In this document: one piece after another, positions 1 through 8,127 of the stretch
Layout: each line of letters starts with the position of its first letter
Numbering within the stretch: the first letter of the stretch is position 1
Assembly: GCA_018698135.1 (NCBI GenBank)
Contig: JABINZ010000121.1
Coordinates: forward strand, 1-40,449
DNA length: 40,449 nt
Source: Bacteroidota bacterium
GTDB lineage: Bacteria; Bacteroidota; Bacteroidia; CAILMK01; JAAYUY01
Reading direction: 5' to 3'
Translations under genes and position numbers: made by a program
The notes under the pieces: model-generated
Told to the model about the DNA's origin: nothing
The model's database searches: none
The model's input: the letters and a program-made list of their open reading frames with translations, nothing else

Positions 1-185
1 ATTAATAATTATTTAGACGTCCATGATAGCAATTAGAAAGCCAGAAAAATTAGTGCTTGAAGAAGTTGAAATTATACTATAAACAAAAAATATGATATGA
101 CAGAATATGATAAATAGCAACATCCTGAATCAAGTTCTATCTGATGATCTGGGATTTATGTCAAAAACAAAATCTCATTAACATA
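1..185. other. Left edge, no confident gene
   Basis: AT-rich sequence before the repeat array. A short open frame from ATG at 23 to TAA at 82 (19 codons, including KPEKLVLEEVE) has a coding-like composition and could be the shifted end of a gene that enters from the left. An in-frame stop at 14-16 and the window edge prevent a call. Nothing else recognisable was seen. Confidence 0.2.
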
Positions 186-632
186 AACCTAATAGGTGGC
201 CTTGCTCCTGTTAGGTTGAGCAACTGAATATAAACATCAAACTTTTGACTGGATATTTTCCCCTTTCGACCTATCAGGTTTTGTTCAACCAGATAGGACT
301 AATTCTTTTCAGGACCTGTCGTAGTGCGACTTAAAGTCAGCCATAACCTAACAGGTGGCCTTGCTCCTGTTAGGTTGAATACCTGAATATAATCAACCAA
401 CTTTTTGCTGGATATTTTTCCTTTCGACCTATCAGGTTTTACTCAACCAGACAGGACTAATTCTTTTCAGGATCAGTCGTAGTGCGACTTAAAGTCAGCC
501 ATAACCTAACAAGTGGCCTTGCTCCTGTTAGGTTGAGCATCTGAATATAATCAACAAACTTTAAACTGAATACTTTCTCTTTTCGACATATCAGGTTTTA
601 TTCAACCAGATAGGTCTGGTCGAAACCTCACC

Positions 633-683
633 AAAAAAAACCTCACAAGTTTACTATATCAATGTAATAGAAACTTGTGAGGT
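633..683 (-). terminator. Duplicate copy of the ppdK terminator
   Basis: Same 12-bp stem (CCTCACAAGTTT / AAACTTGTGAGG) and A-run (U-run on the minus strand) as the terminator at 966-1016, with one base different in the loop. It sits next to the duplicated ppdK tail, so the two were copied together. Confidence 0.75.
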
Positions 684-701
684 ATTGGATTATCAGATGT
701 A

Positions 702-768
702 TTATCGAATATTCGCTTGTGCTGCTGCTAATCTAGCGATAGGTACTCTAAAAGGTGAACAGGAAACA
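702..768 (-). pseudogene. Orphan 3' fragment of ppdK
   Basis: Reading the minus strand, 768 to 702 encodes the last 21 residues of PPDK plus the stop codon, ending AQANIR-stop. The fragment aligns base for base with 1035-1101 at a fixed offset of 333. I count eight nucleotide differences in 67 bases. All eight are synonymous, including a CGC/AGA arginine switch, so the peptide is unchanged. Homology stops abruptly at 768/769, where repeat sequence (agataggactaat) resumes. The fragment has no start and cannot be functional alone. The all-synonymous pattern suggests that it diverged as part of a working gene and not as a dead duplicate. Confidence 0.85.
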
Positions 769-965
769 GATAGGACTAATTTTTTCAGGACCAGTCGTAG
801 TGCGACTTAAAGTCGGCCTACGACTAATGTTACCCATAACTAACTGGTGGCCTTGCTCCTGTTAGGTTGAATACCTGAATATAATCAACAAACTTTTTGC
901 TGGATATTTTTCCTTTCGACCTATCAGGTTTTACTCAACCAGATAGGTCTGGTCGAAACCTCATC

Positions 966-1016
966 AAAAAAAACCTCACAAGTTTACCATATCAATGTAA
1001 TAGAAACTTGTGAGGT
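966..1016 (-). terminator. Rho-independent terminator of ppdK
   Basis: Stem CCTCACAAGTTT / AAACTTGTGAGG with an 18-base loop, followed on the minus strand by eight T residues. It starts about 20 bases after the ppdK stop codon. A strong intrinsic terminator. Confidence 0.85.
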
Positions 1017-1034
1017 ATTGGATTATCAGATGTA

Positions 1035-3752
1035 TTATCGAATATTCGCTTGTGCTGCCGCTAAGCGTGCAATTGGCACTCTAAATGGTGAACAGGAAAC
1101 ATAGTCTAAACCTGTTCTGTGACAAAATTCGACAGATGAAGGTTCTCCACCGTGCTCACCACATATTCCTAATTTGATATCAGGTCTTGTTGCTTTTCCT
1201 TTTTCACATGCCATTTCAACTAATTGGCCAACACCTGTTTGATCAAGTGCCTGGAAAGGATCTTGTTTCAAGATACCTTTCTCAATGTAGATAGGTAAGA
1301 ATTTACCCGCATCATCACGAGAATATCCAAATGCCATTTGAGTTAAATCATTCGTTCCAAATGAGAAGAATTCAGCACGTCTTGCAATTTCGTTTGCAGT
1401 TAAAGCAGCGCGAGGAATTTCAATCATTGTTCCTACCAAGAAGTCAACTTTAATACCTTTTTCAGTTTGTACTTCTGCAGCAACTCTACGAATAATATCT
1501 TCTTGCATTTCGAATTCCTGGTATGTTCCAATTAAAGGAACCATAATTTCTGGCTTAGGATCAAAACCTTCTTTCTTCAAATCACATGCAGCTTCAATAA
1601 TTGCTCTTGCTTGCATTTCTGTTATCTCAGGATATGTATTTCCTAAACGACAACCTCTATGGCCTAACATAGGATTGAATTCGTGCAATGATTCAACTTT
1701 TTCTTTTACAATATTTACATCAACATTTAATTTCTCAGCCATTTCTTTTTGAGAAGCATCATCGTTAGGAGTAAACTCATGTAAAGGTGGATCTAATAAA
1801 CGAATAGTAACACCATAACCGTCCATAGCTTTTAATATACCATAGAAATCTTCGCGTTGTATAGGAAGTAATTTCTTGAGAGCTTTCACTCTACCATCTA
1901 AATCTTCAGCTAAAATCATTTCACGGATAGCCCAGATACGGTCGCCTTCGAAGAACATATGTTCTGTACGTGTAAGACCAATTCCTTTTGCTCCGAATTC
2001 ACGAGCTGTTATTGCATCGGCAGGAGTATCAGCATTGGTGCGCACATACATTCTTGTGTTTTTCTCAGCTAAGTCCATTAACTTACCAAAATCTCCATCT
2101 AATTGAGGAGTAATAGTATCCACTTTACCATCATATAGTTCTCCAGTTGATCCATTCAATGAAATGAAATCACCTTCTTTATATTCTCTATTACCAATTT
2201 TTAATGATGTATGAGAAACTGTAATACCCGCAGCAGAAGAAACACAACATTTGCCCATTCCACGAGCAACAACAGCTGCGTGAGATGTCATACCACCACG
2301 TTCAGTTAAAATACCTTCAGCAGCATACATACCCGCTAAGTCTTCTGGAGATGTTTCTCTACGTACTAAGATTACTTTTTTACCTTCAGCAACCATTTCT
2401 TCAGCCCGTTGAGCAGAGAAAACACACATACCTGTTGCAGCACCTGGCGAAGCAGGTAAACCTTTACTTAATACAGTTGCTTTATCAATAGCTACTTGGT
2501 CAAAAACAGGGTGTAATAATTCATCTAGTTTGTTAGCATCTTGACGCAAAAGAGCAGTCCTCTCATCAATCATACCTTCAGCTAGCATATCAACAGCCAT
2601 TTTTACCATAGCAGCACCAGTACGCTTTCCATTTCGAGTTTGCAACATCCAAAGTTTGCTATTTTGGATGGTAAACTCCATATCTTGCATGTCATGATAA
2701 TGATCTTCGAGTTTTTGCTGAGTTTCATTCAATTGAGCATATAACTCTGGCATTGCTTCTTCGAGTGAAGCAAAGTCACGCACACGAACTTCTTCTGAAG
2801 TACCATTACGTTGAGCCCATCTTTTTGAGCCTTCTAAAGTAATTTCAAGTGGCGTACGAACACCAGCAACAACATCTTCTCCTTGCGCATTGATCAAATA
2901 TTCTCCATTGAAAATATCTTCACCAGTGGCAGCATCACGAGAGAAACAAACACCCGTAGCTGAAGTTTCACCCATATTGCCATAAACCATGGCCTGTACA
3001 TTAACCGCTGTTCCCCATTCTGATGGAATGTTTTCCATTCTACGATAAAGAATAGCTCTTTCTGTATTCCATGAATCGAATACAGCACATACAGATCCCC
3101 AAAGCTGATCCCAAGGATTTGTTGGAAAATCAACACCAGCATGTTTTCTTACAACAGCTTTATATTGTTCTACTAAATCTTTCAGGTCATCTACAGTTAG
3201 TTCAGTATCAACCTTATAACCTTTAGCCTCTTTCATTTTGTCTAAAACAACTTCAAAAGGATTGTGTTGTCCTTCTTCTGCCTCAACACCCATAACAACA
3301 TCACCATACATATGGATAAATCTTCGGTAAGAATCATATGCAAATTTTGGATTGCCAGATTTATCAGCAATAATTCCTACTGTATCATCATTCATTCCAA
3401 GGTTAAGAACCGTATTCATCATACCTGGCATTGAAGCACGAGCACCTGAACGAACTGATACCAATAATGGGAAAGAACCATCTTTTGCATCAAATTTTGC
3501 ATTCATTGCAAGTTCAGTATCTTTAACAGCTGCTTCAACTTGATCTTTAATAGTTGCTACAACAGCATCTTTTCCTCGTAAATTGTAATCAGTACAAACT
3601 TCAGTTGTTATTGTAAAACCTGCAGGAACAGGAACACCAATTAAATTCATTTCAGCAAGGTTTGCACCTTTCCCACCTAGAAGGTTTTTCATGTCTGCCC
3701 TACCTTCTGCTTTCCCAGCACCAAAGGTGTATACGTACTTCACATTACTCAT
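1035..3752 (-). CDS. ppdK: Pyruvate, phosphate dikinase
   Basis: Interconverts pyruvate, ATP and phosphate with PEP, AMP and diphosphate in the cytosol. In anaerobes it can run in the glycolytic or the gluconeogenic direction. The 905-residue length is normal. The N-terminal ATP-grasp domain begins with GGKGANLAEM (about 26-35). The swivelling phosphohistidine domain has GGMTSHAAVVARG (486-498), in which His491 is the expected phospho-carrier. The C-terminal TIM barrel shows FGTNDLTQMAFGYSRDD and, near the end, GICGEHGGEP with the expected catalytic Cys. The ATG at 3752 fits the family N-terminus. A TATATTTG box lies about 70 bases upstream and a strong terminator follows. Its last codons are duplicated at 702-768. 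The next gene upstream, pckA, also acts on PEP but is separated by its own terminator. Confidence 0.98.
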   Translation of the reverse strand: MSNVKYVYTFGAGKAEGRADMKNLLGGKGANLAEMNLIGVPVPAGFTITTEVCTDYNLRGKDAVVATIKDQVEAAVKDTELAMNAKFDAKDGSFPLLVSVRSGARASMPGMMNTVLNLGMNDDTVGIIADKSGNPKFAYDSYRRFIHMYGDVVMGVEAEEGQHNPFEVVLDKMKEAKGYKVDTELTVDDLKDLVEQYKAVVRKHAGVDFPTNPWDQLWGSVCAVFDSWNTERAILYRRMENIPSEWGTAVNVQAMVYGNMGETSATGVCFSRDAATGEDIFNGEYLINAQGEDVVAGVRTPLEITLEGSKRWAQRNGTSEEVRVRDFASLEEAMPELYAQLNETQQKLEDHYHDMQDMEFTIQNSKLWMLQTRNGKRTGAAMVKMAVDMLAEGMIDERTALLRQDANKLDELLHPVFDQVAIDKATVLSKGLPASPGAATGMCVFSAQRAEEMVAEGKKVILVRRETSPEDLAGMYAAEGILTERGGMTSHAAVVARGMGKCCVSSAAGITVSHTSLKIGNREYKEGDFISLNGSTGELYDGKVDTITPQLDGDFGKLMDLAEKNTRMYVRTNADTPADAITAREFGAKGIGLTRTEHMFFEGDRIWAIREMILAEDLDGRVKALKKLLPIQREDFYGILKAMDGYGVTIRLLDPPLHEFTPNDDASQKEMAEKLNVDVNIVKEKVESLHEFNPMLGHRGCRLGNTYPEITEMQARAIIEAACDLKKEGFDPKPEIMVPLIGTYQEFEMQEDIIRRVAAEVQTEKGIKVDFLVGTMIEIPRAALTANEIARRAEFFSFGTNDLTQMAFGYSRDDAGKFLPIYIEKGILKQDPFQALDQTGVGQLVEMACEKGKATRPDIKLGICGEHGGEPSSVEFCHRTGLDYVSCSPFRVPIARLAAAQANIR

Positions 3753-3820
3753 AATACAAGATTTATGTTTTTACTAATTTTTATCATTTAAACTCAATAA
3801 TCCGCTTAAAAAGCGTGCTG

Positions 3821-3828
3821 CAAATATA
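3821..3828 (-). promoter_or_regulatory. Possible ppdK -7 box
   Basis: Minus strand reads TATATTTG, an exact match to the Bacteroidota TAnnTTTG element, inside the pckA-ppdK gap and after the pckA terminator. No TTTG -33 element stands at the usual ~19-base spacing, so support is moderate. Confidence 0.45.
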
Positions 3829-3879
3829 GCAAGCATATCGCTATAATGTCTTGCGAAATCTGATTATTCTTGACAAAAG

Positions 3880-3915
3880 AAAAGCCTTTCTCGGATTAAT
3901 CAAAGAAAGGCTTTT
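3880..3915 (-). terminator. Terminator of pckA
   Basis: Inverted repeat AAAAGCCTTTCT / AGAAAGGCTTTT with a 12-base loop, about 18 bases after the pckA stop. The minus-strand arm ends in a T-rich stretch (TTTTCTTTTG). It separates pckA from ppdK. Confidence 0.8.
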
Positions 3916-3932
3916 GCATCGTTCAATAAAGA

Positions 3933-6212
3933 TTATAAAAATGCGTTAAGCTCTTTAAACAATCGATTTGGATCTTTCATAATACCCGGATGTTTGTCAA
4001 TATAAATTAACGAAGCAATAGTCAGCTTGCGAATTTCACAACTTCTTTCTCCTTTGTCATTTACTTTTCTGACAATTAAGAGAGAACCAATTTTAATTGA
4101 CATTTTATCAATATCCTGGGTTAACTTTAAATAAGCCTTGATTGCCTTTTCTAAAACAGAATTGCCCAAATTGCTTGGATCCTTAAATATTTCTCCAATT
4201 TTATCAATCAGCTCATGCTCTTGTCTTAAGTCGATCCTGTCTTTAGAGGCCGCAATAAATTTATTCAATTTAAAGTTCTCGTTTTCTGAATAATAAAAAT
4301 CAAATCCTGCAGCTTCAATTATATCCTTAACTGCATAATTGATGTTCATTGTCAGTTCTTCATTATCTGCGTTTGCAAAATTCACAACTGGCAAATAGCG
4401 ATTTAATGGACGTGTTTTGTATTCAGAGTTAATTGAGTTGAAAGAAATATAATCATGATAAGACTCCTGCAGAATATAAATCTGATCACGTAAACGACCC
4501 ATTTCAGCTTTATGATCAGACTCAAGCGTTTTAATTTTACTCTCATAATACTCATAATACTGCTTCATGTACTGATCTTTCGGACCAGCAGCAATCAATC
4601 TTTTTCCTTCTTCAGTATCGGTAAAGTTTTGGAAATTATCAATGAATTTCTCAGCTAATAATTGAGCTTGCTTTGCATAGGCTGATTCATATTTCCATGC
4701 TTTTCTTGGGTTTAGAATATTGGAATCAACTCCTGGCACTTCGCGAGGGATTTGAAGTCCGAAAGTAGGAAGCTCATAATATTCAGCATCATCTAAGGTG
4801 CCATCTAAAATAGCTTTGATAATATTCCTTGTGCTCGGCAAATCGATTCTTTTTCCAGTGCCATAAGCACCACCAATCCATCCCGTATTTACCATATAAG
4901 CTGTTGCGCCATGCTCTTGCATTTTCTTGGCCAATTCACGGGCGTAAACAGTTGGGTGAAGCAGTAGAAATGCTGCACCAAAGGCTGATGAAAAAGTTGG
5001 CATCGGTTCTTTTACACCTCTTTCTGTTCCGGCTAATTTGGCAGTATATCCCGACAGGAAGTAATACATTGCCTGATCGTTAGTAAGTTTTGCTACTGGA
5101 GGAAATACGCCAAATGCATCTGCTGTCAGGAAAATAATCTTTTTCGGATGTGTTCCTTTTGAAACAGGCTTAACAATATTATCAATATGATAGAGTGGAT
5201 AGGAGACTCTTGTATTTTCTGTTTTAGATGAATCATCAAAGAATATTTCACCACTTTTCTCATTGTAACTTACATTTTCAAGTAAGGCATCTTTGCGAAT
5301 AGCGTTGTAAATATCGGGTTCTTTCTCGGAGCTCAAATTGATACATTTTGCATAACAACCTCCCTCGAAATTAAAAATCCCTTCATCGTCCCAACCATGC
5401 TCATCATCGCCAATTAAAAAGCGATCTGGATCTGCAGAAAGTGTTGTTTTCCCAGTTCCTGATAATCCAAAGAAAATAGCTGTATCGCCATTTTTTCCCA
5501 TATTGGCAGAGCAATGCATGGCTGCCATTCCTCTTAATGGAAGGAAGTAATTCATGATAGAGAAAAATCCCTTTTTGATTTCTCCACCATACCATGTTCC
5601 ACCCACAACAGCCATTTTTTCTGAAATATTGAAGGCAACATATACATCAGAATTCAAATTATGACTCTCCCATTTAGGATTTACCGTTTTACAGGCATTA
5701 AGCATAACAAAGTCAGGCTCAAAATCTTTCAACTCTTCATCTGTAGGACGAATAAACATATTCTTTACAAAATGAGACATCCATGCCACCTCAGTAATTA
5801 CACGAATTTTTATGCGTGTATTCTCATTTGCACCACAATAAGCATCCGTTACATAAACTTTTTTCTCATTGAGCTGGTCGATACTTGTTTCCAATAGTTC
5901 ATTCCATACTTTTTTATTTATGGGTTTATTATCGGATCCTTTTCTTTTCGGATCGGCCCACCACACATTTTCCTTGGTATCGTCATCAACTACAATGTAT
6001 TTGTCTTTTGGTGATCTTCCAGTAAAAATACCTGTATCAACCGAAACGGCTCCAGAGGCGGTTACAAATCCTTTTTCAAATCCTTCCAACTCAGGATTAG
6101 TTTCATGCGCAAATAATTCATCATACGAGAGGTTATAATATATCTCGCTAATGCCTTTAAGACCGTAATTCTTTAATTCTTCAAGAACTTTTTTTGCCGC
6201 GGCTGAATTCAT
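3933..6212 (-). CDS. pckA: ATP-dependent PEP carboxykinase with C-terminal extension
   Basis: Interconverts oxaloacetate plus ATP with PEP plus CO2 and ADP. Residues 1-545 are a full [15 protein letters not shown] (65-74), the P-loop [14 protein letters not shown] (249-262), the metal-binding [10 protein letters not shown] region (269-278) and [14 protein letters not shown] (442-455). The normal family ends at about 540 residues, at a motif like AAGPK, here 541-545. This protein continues for about 214 more residues: a charged coiled-coil-like helix (about 546-590), then a compact region ending with [11 protein letters not shown] (707-717) and a helical tail. I do not recognise that extension. 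Reading is open across the junction, and no second start with a clear signal was seen, so this looks like a real fusion. A TACCTTCG box at 6248-6255 (minus) might be its promoter. Confidence 0.95.
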   Translation of the reverse strand: MNSAAAKKVLEELKNYGLKGISEIYYNLSYDELFAHETNPELEGFEKGFVTASGAVSVDTGIFTGRSPKDKYIVVDDDTKENVWWADPKRKGSDNKPINKKVWNELLETSIDQLNEKKVYVTDAYCGANENTRIKIRVITEVAWMSHFVKNMFIRPTDEELKDFEPDFVMLNACKTVNPKWESHNLNSDVYVAFNISEKMAVVGGTWYGGEIKKGFFSIMNYFLPLRGMAAMHCSANMGKNGDTAIFFGLSGTGKTTLSADPDRFLIGDDEHGWDDEGIFNFEGGCYAKCINLSSEKEPDIYNAIRKDALLENVSYNEKSGEIFFDDSSKTENTRVSYPLYHIDNIVKPVSKGTHPKKIIFLTADAFGVFPPVAKLTNDQAMYYFLSGYTAKLAGTERGVKEPMPTFSSAFGAAFLLLHPTVYARELAKKMQEHGATAYMVNTGWIGGAYGTGKRIDLPSTRNIIKAILDGTLDDAEYYELPTFGLQIPREVPGVDSNILNPRKAWKYESAYAKQAQLLAEKFIDNFQNFTDTEEGKRLIAAGPKDQYMKQYYEYYESKIKTLESDHKAEMGRLRDQIYILQESYHDYISFNSINSEYKTRPLNRYLPVVNFANADNEELTMNINYAVKDIIEAAGFDFYYSENENFKLNKFIAASKDRIDLRQEHELIDKIGEIFKDPSNLGNSVLEKAIKAYLKLTQDIDKMSIKIGSLLIVRKVNDKGERSCEIRKLTIASLIYIDKHPGIMKDPNRLFKELNAFL

Positions 6213-6318
6213 GATATGTTTATTTAATTAAGAAAAAAACTAGTTTACGAAGGTAAAAATATATATCAAATTTCACACTTATTGAAATGTATATATTTAT
6301 ATATTCTGTTAAAAAACA

Positions 6319-7449
6319 TTAAGACTGTGGAGAAGAAAAGTCACAATAGATATTCCATGTTTGTAGAGCAGTGCTGAAAGTTGAAAAGGCCTTTACTCTT
6401 TCTCTAGCATTTTGTACAAGCGTATCTCTTAAAATAATGTCATTTACAAGTCGTAAGACTGATTCGGCTAAACATTCAGAATCGCCCACATTACACAACA
6501 AACCATTTATTTCGTGCTGAATTATTTCAGGAATACCACCAGCATTGGTACTAACAATAGGCACAGCACTGGCCATGGCATCTAAAACACTGGTGCCCAG
6601 TCCTTCTGTTTTAGAAGTAAAGAGAAAAATATCAAAATCAGCAAGAACAATGGGAATGTCAGCTCGAAAGCCAGTGAAAATAATATCTTCTTGCAAAGAT
6701 TTCAAAACAGCATATTTCTGAATATCGTTTTTTAATGGACCATCGCCAACTACCAAGTACTTTGCTTTTAAACCTTTTGCTTTAAGCAATTTTACTGTAT
6801 CGATAAAAGTATAATAATCTTTATGATCAGCCAAGGCTGCTACATTACCAATTATTAATTCATCCGAAGAAATCTGCAATTCCTTTCTCAATAAACCTTT
6901 TGTGTATTCAGTCGAAAAACGATCTAAATCAATTCCGGAATGAACAACTGCAAGCTTTGATTTGTCCTTCACTCCTTCTGCTAATATTTCTTTAATAGCA
7001 TTTGAAACACAAATGTATTTTTTGATAAACTTATTGTTATACTTCCATTTTGACAAGATAGAAGAATGGATGGCGAAATCGACCCTGCGGCTAACCACAA
7101 TGGCACTTCTCAGTTTTCCAAATAAAGTATTGATGAATGCAAGCGTATGTGATTTGGAATCGTGTGCATGAACCACATCTATTTCTTGTTCATCACAAAT
7201 TTGCCTGATTATTTTTTGATTTCTAAAGAAGTTTTTAATGCCTTTTTGATATACAAAAGAAGGGATCTGATTTTTTTTACAATAATCCGACATTGCATTG
7301 CCTTTGGCACACAACACCCATTGCTGGCATTTTTTTTTGACTAATTCGGAAATCAGATAAGCAATTTGTTGCTCACCACCCCTCCATGTCATTTGAGAGG
7401 ACAAATGAAGGATTTTGAGTTCAGAATGTTTGCTTGAATCTATGCTCAT
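6319..7449 (-). CDS. Glycosyltransferase, GT4 family
   Basis: Likely transfers a sugar from a nucleotide-sugar donor to a glycan or lipid in the cytoplasm; the acceptor is unknown. The N-terminal fold shows LHLSSQMTWRGGEQQ, typical of GT4 donors/acceptors that share the GGxE loop, then DVVHAHDSKS. The C-terminal Rossmann half has VVGDGP and TEGLGTSVLDAMA near the donor site, then STNAGGIPEI. The usual second Glu of the EX7E motif is Asp here. I place the start at the ATG at 7449 (MSIDSSKHS, 376 residues). A longer open frame exists, but it would overlap rpe, and the family N-terminus begins just after 7449. It lies 22 bases after rpe in the same orientation and is probably co-transcribed. Confidence 0.85.
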   Translation of the reverse strand: MSIDSSKHSELKILHLSSQMTWRGGEQQIAYLISELVKKKCQQWVLCAKGNAMSDYCKKNQIPSFVYQKGIKNFFRNQKIIRQICDEQEIDVVHAHDSKSHTLAFINTLFGKLRSAIVVSRRVDFAIHSSILSKWKYNNKFIKKYICVSNAIKEILAEGVKDKSKLAVVHSGIDLDRFSTEYTKGLLRKELQISSDELIIGNVAALADHKDYYTFIDTVKLLKAKGLKAKYLVVGDGPLKNDIQKYAVLKSLQEDIIFTGFRADIPIVLADFDIFLFTSKTEGLGTSVLDAMASAVPIVSTNAGGIPEIIQHEINGLLCNVGDSECLAESVLRLVNDIILRDTLVQNARERVKAFSTFSTALQTWNIYCDFSSPQS

Positions 7450-7471
7450 TTTGCGCAAACAAATTTGATTC

Positions 7472-8122
7472 CTAAATAGATTTGAATTTATGTATTGTAT
7501 CAGTAGGGTTGGTTGTCGCGAAAACTGCATTTCCTGCAACTAAAGCATCTGCCCCACTGTCAATTAACTTTCGTGCATTATCCAAATTAACCCCACCATC
7601 CACTTCAATTAAAGTGTTTGCATTCTTTTGAATAATCAGGTTTTTTAGTCGTTCGATTTTCGAATAGGTATTTTCAATAAATTTTTGTCCACCAAAACCA
7701 GGATTTACCGACATAATCAAAACCATATCAGCCAAATACAAACTATCTTCAAGAACAGAAACTGGAGTATGCGGGTTTAACGCTACTCCAGCCTTCATTC
7801 CATTTTTCTTAATTTCACTTAAAGTCCTGTGCAAATGTGTGCAGGCTTCGTAATGAATCGTTAAAGTTGATGTTGCATGTGCAGCAAATTCTTCAATATA
7901 TTGATCCGGATTTGTTATCATAACATGCACATCCAATTCTTTCCTTGCAGTCTTTTCCAGCATTTTCATCACCGGAAAACCAAAGGATATATTGGGAACA
8001 AAAACGCCATCCATAACATCCACATGAATCCAATCGGCTTCACTATTGTTTAACATGGTAATGTCTCTTTCAAGATTACCAAAGTCCGCGGATAATATAG
8101 ATGGAGCTAGTTTGAATTCCAT
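7472..8122 (-). CDS. rpe: Ribulose-phosphate 3-epimerase
   Basis: Interconverts ribulose 5-phosphate and xylulose 5-phosphate in the pentose phosphate pathway. At 216 residues it is a full-length TIM barrel. Motifs: APSILSADFGNL at the N-terminus, HVDVMDGVFVPN (metal-binding His/Asp and catalytic Asp), VHVMITNPDQYI, MSVNPGFGGQKF (phosphate loop) and VDGGVNLDNA (second catalytic Asp). It begins only five bases after the pnp stop codon, so it is almost certainly in the pnp transcript. Confidence 0.97.
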   Translation of the reverse strand: MEFKLAPSILSADFGNLERDITMLNNSEADWIHVDVMDGVFVPNISFGFPVMKMLEKTARKELDVHVMITNPDQYIEEFAAHATSTLTIHYEACTHLHRTLSEIKKNGMKAGVALNPHTPVSVLEDSLYLADMVLIMSVNPGFGGQKFIENTYSKIERLKNLIIQKNANTLIEVDGGVNLDNARKLIDSGADALVAGNAVFATTNPTDTIHKFKSI

Positions 8123-8127
8123 AAGAA

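Larger units (their letters stand above)
186..965. repeat. Hairpin-rich ~158-bp tandem repeat, four units
   Basis: Units begin at about 186, 345, 503 and 838. Each opens with an inverted repeat, AACCTAACAGG, a 10-base spacer (tggccttgct), then CCTGTTAGGTT (186-217, 345-376, 503-534, 838-868; the outer copies are imperfect). Each unit also carries a second imperfect hairpin, CCTATCAGGTT facing AACCAGATAGG. Most carry a third motif around GTCGTAGTGCGACTTAAAGTC. The first two periods are 159 and 158 bp. The third is 335 bp because a block holding a ppdK terminator and ppdK 3' end interrupts unit three. The array lies directly downstream of ppdK. Its job is unknown; REP-like structured intergenic DNA or a recombination hot spot are both possible. 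Confidence 0.85.

Noticed and set aside
23-82. Short open frame at the left edge
   Set aside because: Only 19 codons with a stop before it; not enough to call a gene.
186-965. CRISPR-like array
   Set aside because: Period is ~158 bp, the units are similar throughout and there are no unique spacers or cas genes.
7450-7539. N-terminal extension of the glycosyltransferase
   Set aside because: It overlaps rpe, and the family N-terminus begins after the ATG at 7449.
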